NCBI RefSeq assembly: GCF_000424625.1
Contig: NZ_AUKG01000001.1
Location: 124,001 to 188,000 of the forward strand
DNA: 64,000 nucleotides
Direction: 5' to 3'
From: Conexibacter woesei Iso977N
Lineage (GTDB): Bacteria; Actinomycetota; Thermoleophilia; Solirubrobacterales; Solirubrobacteraceae
Shown piece after piece: positions 34,692 through 43,631 of this stretch (the first letter of the stretch is position 1; every line of letters begins with the position of its first letter). A program made the translations under genes and the position numbers. The notes under the pieces are model-generated. The model saw only the letters and a list, made by a program, of their open reading frames with translations, did no database searches and was not told where the DNA came from.

Positions 34692-36944
34692 CTACTTCTT
34701 CTTGGCCCTGCCCACGTGCACGACCAGGACCTTCGACCCGTCGCCGTGCGACCGGAAGTTGCCCTGCCACTGCGCGACGAACGTGTTGTCGCCCTTCGCC
34801 AGGTTCCAGGACGACGTGAACGTGCCGTTGGCCGAAGCCGTCACCGTCTGCGTCCGCCACGACGTCGCCCCCGGCGCCCGGTAGGCCACCGTGATCCGCT
34901 CGTTGCCCGACGCCGGCTTCAGCGCCCCGGTCACGACGATGTGCGCCGGCTTCGTGTACTTCGTCCTCGGCGCGGCGATCGACAGATCGGAAGCCGCTCC
35001 GGCATCCCCACCGGTCGTCGAGTACAGCAGCGACTGCGTCCCGCCGAGCAGGTAGTCGGTCCCGCCGCCCGCGGCCACGCCCTCATCCGCGATCGGGTCG
35101 CTGACCACGAACTGCGGGTGCCACGTCGCGCCGCCGTCGTCGGTCCGCAGCAGGAAGCCCGTGGACTGCCGCACGTCGCCGAACGACGAGATCACCAAGT
35201 ACCCCGACTTGGTCGACGAGAACGACATCCCGCGCGCCGCGTTGGTCCCGACGCCCGGCAGCTCGGTCCACGCCTTGCCGCCGTTGGCCGTCCGCCACAG
35301 CCGCCCGGACCCGTCGAGCAGGAACCCGTTGTTGGCATCGACGAAGTCCACGTTGCGGACGCTCAGCCGGTTGACCCTCTTCTTGTGACGCCCGACCCTG
35401 ACCGTCTTGTACCTCCCCGGCTTCAGGACCGTCGTCCACGTCTTGCCGTTGTCGACCGACCGCGCGACGTCCTGCGACCCCCAGGCCACCACGGCGCCGC
35501 CCGCGCGATCGACGCCCGACAGCTGCACCGAGCCCACGGCCGCACCGTGCACGGCGCTGAACGACCCGCCGCTATCGGTCGACCGCCGGATGCCCGTCGG
35601 ACCGACCACCATCACAACCGAGGCCGACGGCGCGTAGACCGCCTGGGCCCGCGCGGTCGAGCCGGTGTCCAGCGTCGCCCAGTGCCCGCCGCCGTCGTTG
35701 GTGTTGAACACCCCGCCCGCGACGTCCAGCGCGTAGCCGTCGTTCACGTCCGGGAACGAGACGTCCAAGACGTCCTCGGACGTCGCGACGTTCCCGCGCG
35801 TCCACGTCTTGCCGCCGTCGACCGTCCGGCCCAGCGTGCCGTCCGGACCCGGTGCGAACGCCGAACCCGCAACCCGCCCCGCGACGACCTTCGAGAACTT
35901 CCCGAGCAGCCGCCCGCCGACCGGCGCGAACGTCGCGCCCGCGTCGTCGGAGACGACCGTCGACCCCTGCTGCCCCGCCGCGACCAGCCGCGTCGCCGAC
36001 GCCAGCCCGGCCGCGTACAGCGGGTCGCTCGACGGCGTCGGCCACGCCCAGCCGGTCCCGCCGTCCTTGGTCACGCCGACCTTGGACCCCGCCTTGGTCG
36101 AGAGCACGCACACATCCTCACCGGCGCACTCGACGCCGGTCAGGTCCTCGCCGTCCGGCGCGCCGTCGGGCTTGGCGACCCACGTCGCGCCGCCATCGGT
36201 CGACTTCAGGAACAGGTTCCCGTCGCCCACCGCGTAGGCGACCCTCTCGGTGGCGAACAGCACCGACCGCACCGGGCGGTCGGTCTTGGACACCGACAGC
36301 CACGAGTTGCCGCCGTCGGTCGTCTGGTAGATGTTGCCGTCGCTCGTCGCCACGAAGCCGACCGTCGGCGACCGGAACACCGCGTCGGTCGGCACCGCGC
36401 CGCCGCCGACCGCGCGCGTCCCCGGCACCGCGATCTTCGCCGCGAAGCGCGTCCCGCCGTCGTCGGTCTGGAAGACCTGGCCGCCCTGCTCGAACACGAA
36501 GCCCGTGTTGGCGTCCAGGAACGCCAGCGCCGCCAGGTTCGCCTCGGCCGGGCAGTTGGACTCGACGTTCGTGAACGCGATCCGCGTGAACGTCTGGCCG
36601 CCGTCGGTCGACCGCCGCGCCACGCACCCGCCGCCCGCGACCAGCGTGTTGCCGTCGAGCACCTGCAGCACCGTCAGGTTCGAGAACGTCCCGGCCGGCA
36701 GCCCGGACCACGACGCGCCGCCGTCGCCGGTCTTCAGCAGCGTCCCGAAGTCGCCCGCGGCATAGCCGGTCGACCCCGAGAACTGCATCGCGCGCAGCGT
36801 GTTGCCCTGCGGCAGCGGGTTGCCCCACAGCCATCCGGACGACCCGACCTGCACGTTGGCCGAAGCACCCGCCGGCACGACGGCGGCGGCCACCGCCACC
36901 GCGGCCAGCCCGACGCCCGCGCGTGACCGCAGCAGCCTTCTCAT
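34692..36944 (-). CDS. Secreted BNR/YCF48-like beta-propeller protein
   Basis: 750 residues with a signal peptide (MRRLLRSRAGVGLAAVAVAA, cleavage near ASA-NVQ). About ten TxDGGxxW-type repeats follow (TGDGGASW, TTDGGNSW, STDGGATW, TVDGGKTW, SVDNGKTW, TDDGGATW), the hallmark of sialidase/BNR and YCF48-like propellers. The C-terminal 100 residues form an Ig-like domain (VTGALKPASGNERITVAYRA) with a basic KKK end. AAGGAG ten bases before ATG 36944 sets the start. Probably an extracellular binding or structural protein; no sialidase catalytic residues can be claimed. Convergent with the P450 gene. Confidence 0.85.
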   Translation of the reverse strand: MRRLLRSRAGVGLAAVAVAAAVVPAGASANVQVGSSGWLWGNPLPQGNTLRAMQFSGSTGYAAGDFGTLLKTGDGGASWSGLPAGTFSNLTVLQVLDGNTLVAGGGCVARRSTDGGQTFTRIAFTNVESNCPAEANLAALAFLDANTGFVFEQGGQVFQTDDGGTRFAAKIAVPGTRAVGGGAVPTDAVFRSPTVGFVATSDGNIYQTTDGGNSWLSVSKTDRPVRSVLFATERVAYAVGDGNLFLKSTDGGATWVAKPDGAPDGEDLTGVECAGEDVCVLSTKAGSKVGVTKDGGTGWAWPTPSSDPLYAAGLASATRLVAAGQQGSTVVSDDAGATFAPVGGRLLGKFSKVVAGRVAGSAFAPGPDGTLGRTVDGGKTWTRGNVATSEDVLDVSFPDVNDGYALDVAGGVFNTNDGGGHWATLDTGSTARAQAVYAPSASVVMVVGPTGIRRSTDSGGSFSAVHGAAVGSVQLSGVDRAGGAVVAWGSQDVARSVDNGKTWTTVLKPGRYKTVRVGRHKKRVNRLSVRNVDFVDANNGFLLDGSGRLWRTANGGKAWTELPGVGTNAARGMSFSSTKSGYLVISSFGDVRQSTGFLLRTDDGGATWHPQFVVSDPIADEGVAAGGGTDYLLGGTQSLLYSTTGGDAGAASDLSIAAPRTKYTKPAHIVVTGALKPASGNERITVAYRAPGATSWRTQTVTASANGTFTSSWNLAKGDNTFVAQWQGNFRSHGDGSKVLVVHVGRAKKK

Positions 36945-37070
36945 CGTTCCAAGCTCCTTGTTCATCGCCTTCATGTGCCGCTCGAACGAAGCCCGTGCGC
37001 AGAAGTTACGAAGGACACCCGGCTCAAGTCCCCGCGCGTGCCGCCGACCCCACGGAGGAAGACCTGCCCG

Positions 37071-40025
37071 ATGTCCCTCCGCCACGCCCCCACCAGCGAC
37101 GAAGAGTGGTCCCGCCTCCTCGGCCCGGCGGCCGATGCGACGACGGAGGGCCTCGCGGTCATCGACGCGACCGCGACGATCCGCGCGTCCAACCGCGCAG
37201 CACGGCTGATCACGGGCTTCCACGACCTCGACCAGGACGGCCTCGCCGGCCGCAACGCCGCCGACGCGCGCTCCACCGACGCGCTGCGCCACCCGGACGG
37301 CACCGCGATGGAGATCCCGGACCAGCCCGGCCCACGCGCGATCGCGACCGGCGCGCCGGTCCGCGACGTCCCGATGGTCCTGGCCAACCGCGACGGCATC
37401 ACCCGCCACCTGCGCGTCAACGCGGTCCCGCTGTACATCGAGGGCGCCGCCGCCCCGTACGGCGCGGTCATCTCGATCACCGACGTCACCGCCTACGTCG
37501 AGGCCCAGGCCGCGCTGGCCGAGCGCGAGCGCGACCTCGCGCTGCTCGCCACCCACGCCGGCGACCTGATCGCGCGCCACGCGCCCGACGGCAGGATCGT
37601 CTACGCGGCCGGCGGCGCCAAGGCGCTGCTCGGCTTCGACGCCGAGCACCTCGTCGGCTTCTGGGCGGTCGACGTCTGCCACCCCGACGACGCGCAGGCG
37701 ATCCGCGACGCGCACGAGCTCGCCCGCAGCGGCCGGCGCACGGTCGTCTCCTACCGCATCGCCCGCGGCGGCAACCCGGACGACATGATGTGGTTGGAGT
37801 CCACGGTCTCCCCCGTCCTGGACGCCGACGGCAACTTCGTCGAGGCGGTCACGACCACCCGCGACATCACCGCGCGCAAGCAGGACGAGCTGCGCCTGCG
37901 CGACGCCGAGGAGGCCGCGAGCCGCCAGCAGGCGCTGCTCGAGGAGGCCCAGGCGATGGCGGGCATGGGCTCGTGGTCGAGCGACCCGGTCCAGGACGGC
38001 GCGTCGTGGTGGAGCCCGGGCCTGTTCAAGATCTTCGGCGTCGACCCCGCGCGCAGCCGCGGCGGCTACGAGGCCCACGACGCGCTGATCCACCCCGACG
38101 ACCGCGGCGCCCTGCGCGGCGCGCTGGCCCGCGCGGCACTCGACGGCGAGCCGTTCGACATCACCTATCGCCTGATCCGCCCGGACGGCGTGGAGCGCAT
38201 CATGCACGGGCGCGGCGCGTCGGCCGAGCGCGTGGACGGCAGGATCACGCGCGTCTGGGGCACCACGCAGGACGTCACCGAGCGCCATCGCCTGGAGACC
38301 TCGCGCCGCGAGGCCGAGGCGCGCTTCCGGACCGCCTTCGAGCACGCGCCGATCGGCGTCTGCGTCCTGAACCTGCGCGGCGCCAACCCGGGTCAGTGGA
38401 TCACCGTCAACCCCGCGCTGGCGCAGCTGCTCGGCTACGAGCGCAACTCGCTGCTCGGCACTCGGGTCGCCCGGATCGTCCACCCCGACGACGTCGACGC
38501 CGGCAAGCGCCTCCTCGGCGGGCTGATCCGCGGCAGGACCGCGCAGATCGAGACCGAGGCGCGGCTGCTGCACGCCGACGGGCACGTCGTCTGGACGCTC
38601 GTGACGGTCGCGGTCGTCAACGGCGACGACGGCAGGCCGGCCTTCGGGATCGCGCAGGTCATGGACATCACGGAGCGCAAGCGCTTCGAGGGCCAGCTGC
38701 AGTACCTCGCCGACCACGACGCGCTGACCGGGCTGTTCAACCGGCGCCGCTTCGAGGAGGAGCTGGAGCACGTGCTGGCCGGGGCCGAGCGCTACTCGCG
38801 CGCGGGCGCCCTTCTTGTCCTCGATCTCGATGGCTTCAAGTACGTCAACGACACGCTCGGCCACCCGGTCGGCGACGAGCTGATCGCGCGCCTGTCGGCG
38901 ACGCTGCGCACCGAGCTGCGCGAGTCCGACGTGATCGCACGGCTCGGCGGCGACGAGTTCGGCGTGATCCTGCCGGAGGCGACCGAGGCCGAGGCCGGCG
39001 CGGTCGCCGAGAAGCTGCTGCGCGCCGTCGCCCGCGACGGCGTCGTCGCCGACCAGACGCGCCAGGCGCGCGTGACCGCGTCGATCGGCCTGGCGCCGTT
39101 CTCCGGCGCGGACAGGTTGAGCGCCGAGGAGCTGCTGGTCGAGGCCGACATCGCGATGTACGACGCCAAGGAGGCGGGCCGCAACCGCGCGGCGACCTCC
39201 GAGCGCGACGAGGACGCCGCCGGCGCGGGGCGCCACGTGTCGCGCCTGTCGTGGCTGGAGCGGATCCGGACCGCGCTGGTCGAGGACCGCTTCGAGCTGC
39301 ATGCGCAGCCGATCGTCTCGCTCGAGCTGACCGAGGACGCGGCGCCCGCGTTCGAGCTGCTGATCCGGATGCGCTCGGACTCCGGCGAGCTGGTCCCGCC
39401 CGCGACGTTCCTGCCGATCGCCGAGCGCTTCGACCTGATCCCGCTGATCGACCGCTGGGTCGTGGAGCGCGCGGTCGCGCTGGTCCGGCGCGAGCACGAG
39501 CGCGGCACGCCGGTGACGCTGAGCGTGAACCTGTCGGGCAAGACGATGGGCGACGCGGAGTTCGCCGGCTGGCTGGAGGCGCTGCTGGTCGCCACGCCGG
39601 TCCCGGCCGGGAGGTTGATCGTGGAGATCACCGAGACGGCGGCGATCGTGAACCTGGAACGCGCGCGGGCGCTGGCCGACACGCTGCGGCGCCTCGGGTG
39701 CCTGCTGGCGCTGGACGACTTCGGCGCGGGCTTCGCGTCGTTCGCGTACCTCAAGCACCTCTGCTTCGACCTGCTGAAGATCGACGGCGAGTTCGTGCGC
39801 GGACTGCGCGACAACCCGACCGACCGCCTGGTCGTCGAGGCGGTCGTGGCAATCGCGCGGGGTCTCGGGACGCGGTCGCTGGCCGAGTTCGTGGGCGACT
39901 CCGCGACCCTGGACGCCGTGCGGGAGCTGGGCGTCGACTACGCGCAGGGCTTCCACCTCGGGCGCCCGGAGCCGGTCGACGAGGCGCTCCGGATAGCCCA
40001 CTTGGGGGCTGGACGCACCGCTTAG
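37071..40025 (+). CDS. PAS-PAS-PAS-PAS-GGDEF-EAL cyclic-di-GMP enzyme
   Basis: 984-residue cytoplasmic sensor; no membrane span is seen. Four PAS-type domains occupy about residues 15-540, several with a PAC end (TRDITARKQDEL, TTQDVTERHRLE, VMDITERKRFE). Then a GGDEF domain with intact LGGDEFGVIL and an RESD I-site five residues before it, and an EAL domain with ELL in place of EAL but with the downstream NLSG, EITET, DDFGAGFAS and KID residues kept. Both synthesis and breakdown of c-di-GMP are therefore possible. GGAGGAAG precedes ATG 37071. The phosphofructokinase gene follows after ten bases. Confidence 0.93.
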   Translation: MSLRHAPTSDEEWSRLLGPAADATTEGLAVIDATATIRASNRAARLITGFHDLDQDGLAGRNAADARSTDALRHPDGTAMEIPDQPGPRAIATGAPVRDVPMVLANRDGITRHLRVNAVPLYIEGAAAPYGAVISITDVTAYVEAQAALAERERDLALLATHAGDLIARHAPDGRIVYAAGGAKALLGFDAEHLVGFWAVDVCHPDDAQAIRDAHELARSGRRTVVSYRIARGGNPDDMMWLESTVSPVLDADGNFVEAVTTTRDITARKQDELRLRDAEEAASRQQALLEEAQAMAGMGSWSSDPVQDGASWWSPGLFKIFGVDPARSRGGYEAHDALIHPDDRGALRGALARAALDGEPFDITYRLIRPDGVERIMHGRGASAERVDGRITRVWGTTQDVTERHRLETSRREAEARFRTAFEHAPIGVCVLNLRGANPGQWITVNPALAQLLGYERNSLLGTRVARIVHPDDVDAGKRLLGGLIRGRTAQIETEARLLHADGHVVWTLVTVAVVNGDDGRPAFGIAQVMDITERKRFEGQLQYLADHDALTGLFNRRRFEEELEHVLAGAERYSRAGALLVLDLDGFKYVNDTLGHPVGDELIARLSATLRTELRESDVIARLGGDEFGVILPEATEAEAGAVAEKLLRAVARDGVVADQTRQARVTASIGLAPFSGADRLSAEELLVEADIAMYDAKEAGRNRAATSERDEDAAGAGRHVSRLSWLERIRTALVEDRFELHAQPIVSLELTEDAAPAFELLIRMRSDSGELVPPATFLPIAERFDLIPLIDRWVVERAVALVRREHERGTPVTLSVNLSGKTMGDAEFAGWLEALLVATPVPAGRLIVEITETAAIVNLERARALADTLRRLGCLLALDDFGAGFASFAYLKHLCFDLLKIDGEFVRGLRDNPTDRLVVEAVVAIARGLGTRSLAEFVGDSATLDAVRELGVDYAQGFHLGRPEPVDEALRIAHLGAGRTA

Positions 40026-40035
40026 CATCCTCGCC

Positions 40036-41073
40036 ATGGCCAGGATCGGGGTATTGACGGGCGGCGGCGACTGCCCGGGGTTGAACGCGGTCATCCGCGC
40101 GGTCGTCCGCAAGGGCGTCGCGGATGGGCACGAGCTGGTCGGCTACAGGTACGGCTGGGCCGGCCTGCTGGAGCGCGACGCGGAGCCGCTGACGGTCGAG
40201 TCGACCAAGGGGATCCTGCCGCGCGGCGGGACGATCCTGGGGTCGTCGCGGACCAACCCCTACAAGAAGGACGGGGGCGGGACCGAGGCGGTCCGGGCGG
40301 GGATGGCGGCGTTCGACGTGGACGTGCTCGTGCCGATCGGCGGCGAGGACACGCTGGGCGTCGCGGCGCGGCTGGCGGCCGACGGCGTCCCGGTGGTGGG
40401 CGTGCCCAAGACCATCGACAACGACCTCAAGGGCACCGACTACACGTTCGGCTTCCAGACCGCGGTGCAGATCGCGACCGACGCGGTCGACCGGCTGCAC
40501 ACGACGGCCGAGTCGCACAACCGCGTGATGGTCCTGGAGGTCATGGGCCGCCACGCGGGGTTCATCGCGGCGCACGCCGGGATGGCGGGCGGCGGCGACG
40601 TGATCCTGGTGCCCGAGAGGCCGTTCGACATCGAGGTCGTCTGCGACCACCTGCGCAGGCGCCACGCGCACGGGCGGACGTTCTCGATCGTGGTGGTGAG
40701 CGAGGGCGCGGTGCCGCAGGAGGGGACGCTGACGACTTCGGGCGAGGCGGGCAGGCTGGACGCCTTCGGCCACGAGCGCCTGGGCGGGATCGCGGTGACG
40801 CTGGAGTCCGAGATCGAGAGGCGGACCGGCTACGAGACGCGGATGACGATCCTCGGCCACGTCCAGCGCGGCGGGACGCCGACCGCGTTCGACCGCGTGC
40901 TGGCGACCCGCTTCGGCGTCGCCGCCGCAGAGGCCGTGACCGCTCAGCAGTCCGGCGTGATGGTCGCGCTGCGCGGGACCGACATCGTGACGGTGCCGAT
41001 CAGCGAGGCGCTCGGCGACCCGAAGACGTTGGACGACAAGTTCTTCGCCGACGCCGAGGTCTTCTTCGGCTAG
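40036..41073 (+). CDS. pfkA: 6-phosphofructokinase
   Basis: 345-residue glycolytic kinase converting fructose 6-phosphate to the 1,6-bisphosphate. Motifs: GVLTGGGDCPGLNAVIRA, IGGEDTLG (phosphoryl-donor loop), PKTIDNDL (catalytic base), MGRHAGFIA and GHVQRGG. TIDND places it in the mixed-substrate group III common in actinomycetes; GGEDT is the form usually linked to ATP, where pyrophosphate enzymes have GGDD. Ten bases after the c-di-GMP gene and convergent (4-base overlap) with an aldo/keto reductase gene. Confidence 0.93.
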   Translation: MARIGVLTGGGDCPGLNAVIRAVVRKGVADGHELVGYRYGWAGLLERDAEPLTVESTKGILPRGGTILGSSRTNPYKKDGGGTEAVRAGMAAFDVDVLVPIGGEDTLGVAARLAADGVPVVGVPKTIDNDLKGTDYTFGFQTAVQIATDAVDRLHTTAESHNRVMVLEVMGRHAGFIAAHAGMAGGGDVILVPERPFDIEVVCDHLRRRHAHGRTFSIVVVSEGAVPQEGTLTTSGEAGRLDAFGHERLGGIAVTLESEIERRTGYETRMTILGHVQRGGTPTAFDRVLATRFGVAAAEAVTAQQSGVMVALRGTDIVTVPISEALGDPKTLDDKFFADAEVFFG

Positions 41074-42200
41074 GCCAGCTGCAGGCCGTCGGGCGCGATG
41101 TCCCAGCGGGCGCCGATCGCCTCGAGGTCGGCGTCCAGCGCCCAGCGGTCCGGCTTGGCGTCGCCGTCGTGGTCGGGCACGCCGCCCTTGAGCCTCATGG
41201 AGCGCGTGTTGTCGCCGATCGCGCGGATCTCGTCGACCTCCTCGTCGCTCAGCACGACGTCGGCGGGCGTGGCCGCCAGCTCGGCGCGTTGGCCCTCGAC
41301 GGGCTTGGCGCCGTCCCAGGACTCCTGGATCAGCGTCGGGACGACCGACTCCACCGCGGGGTGCGCGAGGTTCCACTGCGCGGCGAGCTGGAGCATCGTC
41401 AGGCCGTGGCGCTCGGCGATCGGGCGCAGCGCGTCGAGACGCTCGACGCCGCGCTGGACCCAGCCGTCCGGGCGGAACTTGCGGTGGTCGAACTCGGCCA
41501 TCGGCAGGCCGGGGCGCAGGTCGTCGTGGAAGAGCCCGCCGTAGTCGGCGACGCGCGTGATGACCTTGACGTCGTGGGCGACGGCGGCCGGCAGCGCGAG
41601 CTCGCCCGGCCACGGCTCGAACGGGTTGAGGATCAGCATCGCCCAGTCGATCGAGGCGCCGAAGCGCTCGAAGCAGTCGATCACGTCGAGCGTGAAGCCG
41701 TTGGCGGGGCCGGGCGCGACGCCGAGCAGGCGGGTCAGGCCGGCCTCACGCACCGCCTCCAGGCCCTCCCAGACCGCGGGGCTCGTGTAACCCGTGCGGT
41801 CCGGGTTGTGCAACAACAACAGGTCGAAGCGGTCGGCGCCGATGCGCTGCAGCGAGCGCTCGGTCGCGGTCCTGAGGTAGGACGCGTACTCGCTCTCCGG
41901 CCGCAGCCGCGGGTCGGTGAAGCGCGGGAAGCCCTTCGGCCCCTCGCGCTCGCCCTCGTAGAAGTCGTGGCCGACGGCGCCGACGAGGCAGTAGGAGTCC
42001 CGGTCCAGGCCCTCGAGCGAGCGGCCGAGCAGCGTGTCGGCCTCGCCCGCGCCGTAGACGTCGGCGGTCAGGACCGTCCGGACGCGCTCGTCCGGGCGGA
42101 TCAGCGCGAGGTAGCGGTCGTCGTCCAGCGGGGCGCCGAAGTGCATGAAGCGGCCGCCCGACCAGGTGCCGAGCGCGGTGTGGGTGGGATCCAGGGACAT
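41070..42200 (-). CDS. Aldo/keto reductase
   Basis: 376-residue NADPH-dependent oxidoreductase with the TIM-barrel order of the AKR superfamily: TADVYGAGEADTLLG (catalytic Asp/Tyr region), VGAVGHDF, RFDLLLLHNPDR (catalytic His region), IGADRF, and AQWNLAHPAVESVVPTLIQE near the cofactor end. I begin at ATG 42200; the longer frame to 42410 is antisense to the lipoprotein gene. It is slightly longer than usual because of inserted loops. Substrate not determined, probably a sugar or aldehyde. Confidence 0.87.
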   Translation of the reverse strand: MSLDPTHTALGTWSGGRFMHFGAPLDDDRYLALIRPDERVRTVLTADVYGAGEADTLLGRSLEGLDRDSYCLVGAVGHDFYEGEREGPKGFPRFTDPRLRPESEYASYLRTATERSLQRIGADRFDLLLLHNPDRTGYTSPAVWEGLEAVREAGLTRLLGVAPGPANGFTLDVIDCFERFGASIDWAMLILNPFEPWPGELALPAAVAHDVKVITRVADYGGLFHDDLRPGLPMAEFDHRKFRPDGWVQRGVERLDALRPIAERHGLTMLQLAAQWNLAHPAVESVVPTLIQESWDGAKPVEGQRAELAATPADVVLSDEEVDEIRAIGDNTRSMRLKGGVPDHDGDAKPDRWALDADLEAIGARWDIAPDGLQLA

Positions 42201-42246
42201 CGTCCTGAAGGGTACGCGGCGGCGCCGAGTCTGGGAGGATCGGGGC

Positions 42247-42753
42247 ATGCGCCGCCCCATCGCCCTGCTCGCGCTCGTCGTTGCGCTGCTCGCCGCCGCC
42301 GGGTGTGGCGGAGGTGGCGGGGGTGGGTCGACGACGGCCGACTCGAAGGCCGAGTACGGCAAGGAGCTCGCCGCGGCGACCGCGCAGCTGCAGAGGACGT
42401 TCGGCGACATCTCGGATCAGACGGGGTCGAACACGTCGTCGGCGCAGATCGCCGCGCGGCTGGACAGGGGCGCGGACGCGATCGACCAGTCGGCCGACAA
42501 GTTCGCCGCGATCACGCCGCCGGCGGCCGCGAAGGACGCGCACGCCAAGCTCGTGACCGGGCTGCACGAGATCGCCGATCAGCTGCGCAAGGCGGCGGAT
42601 GCGGCGAGGAAGAACGACTCCAAGACGCTCGCCGCCGCGTTGCAGAACCTGCTCAAGGGCGACGGCGCGCAGAAGCTGGCGCAGGCGACGGCGGAGCTGA
42701 AGAAGCAGGGCATCGCGACGGACACGACGTCGAGGACGTCGACGACCGGCTGA
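42247..42753 (+). CDS. Small putative lipoprotein, helical
   Basis: 168 residues: lipoprotein signal MRRPIALLALVVALLAAAGC, Gly-rich linker, then an almost entirely helical mature domain with heptad-like Ala/Leu spacing (YGKELAAATAQLQRTFGDI, AARLDRGADAIDQSADKFAA, LVTGLHEIADQLRKAADAAR). It ends in a Thr/Ser-rich tail. This looks like a small periplasmic four-helix bundle of unknown role, a class common in actinobacteria. Divergent from the aldo/keto reductase; convergent with the serine hydrolase. Confidence 0.75.
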   Translation: MRRPIALLALVVALLAAAGCGGGGGGGSTTADSKAEYGKELAAATAQLQRTFGDISDQTGSNTSSAQIAARLDRGADAIDQSADKFAAITPPAAAKDAHAKLVTGLHEIADQLRKAADAARKNDSKTLAAALQNLLKGDGAQKLAQATAELKKQGIATDTTSRTSTTG

Positions 42754-42755
42754 GC

Positions 42756-43565
42756 TCAGCAGACGGTCGCGCGGTCGGGGAGGCCGCGGAGGAGGCGGCG
42801 CGCCAGTGCTTCGAGCGTTTGCTTCCCGTAGGCGTGCGTGCCGTCGCCGGTGGTGAGGATGGCGAGCGACACGCGCTGGTTGCCGCGCGTGAGCAGCGCG
42901 ACCTGGTGGTCGACGCGGCCGGTCCCGGAGCCCCAGCCGCCCTTGAAGTGCAGCGTCCAGCCGCGAGGCGCAACTTTGGCGACACCCCAGCGCTGGCTGC
43001 GGACGATCGTCCGCAGCAGCGTGAGCGCGTAGGCGCGGTGGCGGGCGGGGACGCGGCGGTCGTAGTGCAGCAACAACCGCGCCTGATCGCGCGCGGTGAT
43101 GGTTGAGTCACCCCACGGGTTGTTGATGGCCTTGAACGCCCTCATGCCCCAGCGTCCCGCGTCATGTTGTAGGCGTCGCGCGCCGCCGTCGAGCGCGAGC
43201 ACGCGCGTGGCCGCGGCGTTGTCGGAGCGCCGGATCATGGGGGCCAACAGCGCCCGCTGGTTCCTGCCGAGCGGCTCGGCCGGGACGCGCTGCAGGTACG
43301 CGAGCAACAACATGGCCTTGAGCACCGACGCGCTCGGCACCGCCCGATCCTGCCTCCACCCCCACTCGCCGCACGCGGTCCGCACCGCGAACGAGATCCC
43401 ACCCCGCCGCCTCGCCGCGTAGCGCTCCGCCGCGACGACACCGGGCTGCCACCGCGCCGCCGAGGCACGCGCGGAGACGTGCGCGGCCGCGACTCCGCCC
43501 ACCCCCGCGCCTCCGCCCGCGAGCGCGGCTGCGGCTGCGGCTGCGATCCAGGCGGCGCGCCTCAT
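42756..43565 (-). CDS. Exported serine hydrolase of beta-lactamase/DD-peptidase fold
   Basis: 269 residues with an Ala-rich signal sequence. The active-site motifs are Ser80-Val-Leu-Lys83 (SxxK, in PSASVLKAMLL), Ser114-Asp-Asn (SDN, RRSDNAAA) and a KGG box (HFKGGWGSGTG). The class A omega-loop ExxxN is not seen, so I would not call it an antibiotic-resistance enzyme; a peptidoglycan-related or unknown hydrolase is more likely. Starts at ATG 43565, and is divergent from the methyltransferase at 43632. Confidence 0.8.
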   Translation of the reverse strand: MRRAAWIAAAAAAALAGGGAGVGGVAAAHVSARASAARWQPGVVAAERYAARRRGGISFAVRTACGEWGWRQDRAVPSASVLKAMLLLAYLQRVPAEPLGRNQRALLAPMIRRSDNAAATRVLALDGGARRLQHDAGRWGMRAFKAINNPWGDSTITARDQARLLLHYDRRVPARHRAYALTLLRTIVRSQRWGVAKVAPRGWTLHFKGGWGSGTGRVDHQVALLTRGNQRVSLAILTTGDGTHAYGKQTLEALARRLLRGLPDRATVC

Positions 43566-43594
43566 GGCGCCGATGGTTCCCGGCGCGATCACCC

Positions 43595-43629
43595 TGGACA
43601 CAGTGTCTGTTATCACGTACACTTGTACG
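43595..43629 (+). promoter_or_regulatory. Near-consensus promoter with two palindromes
   Basis: TGGACA (43595-43600), 17-bp spacer, TACACT (43618-43623), with the ATG of the methyltransferase eight bases after the -10 hexamer, so the message is probably leaderless. Two perfect palindromes overlie it: GACAC-A-GTGTC (43597-43607) over the -35 and CGTAC-ACTT-GTACG (43616-43629) over the -10 and start. They look like operators for a repressor not encoded next door. Confidence 0.55.
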
Positions 43630-43631
43630 CT

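Noticed and set aside
34692-40112. An 1806-codon minus-strand frame covering the BNR protein and the region opposite the c-di-GMP gene
   Set aside because: Only the part from 36944 has a Shine-Dalgarno and signal peptide. The upstream 1050 codons are antisense to the GGDEF-EAL gene.
42756-43565. Beta-lactamase resistance gene
   Set aside because: SxxK, SDN and KGG are present, but the class A omega-loop glutamate is not seen, so antibiotic hydrolysis is not supported.
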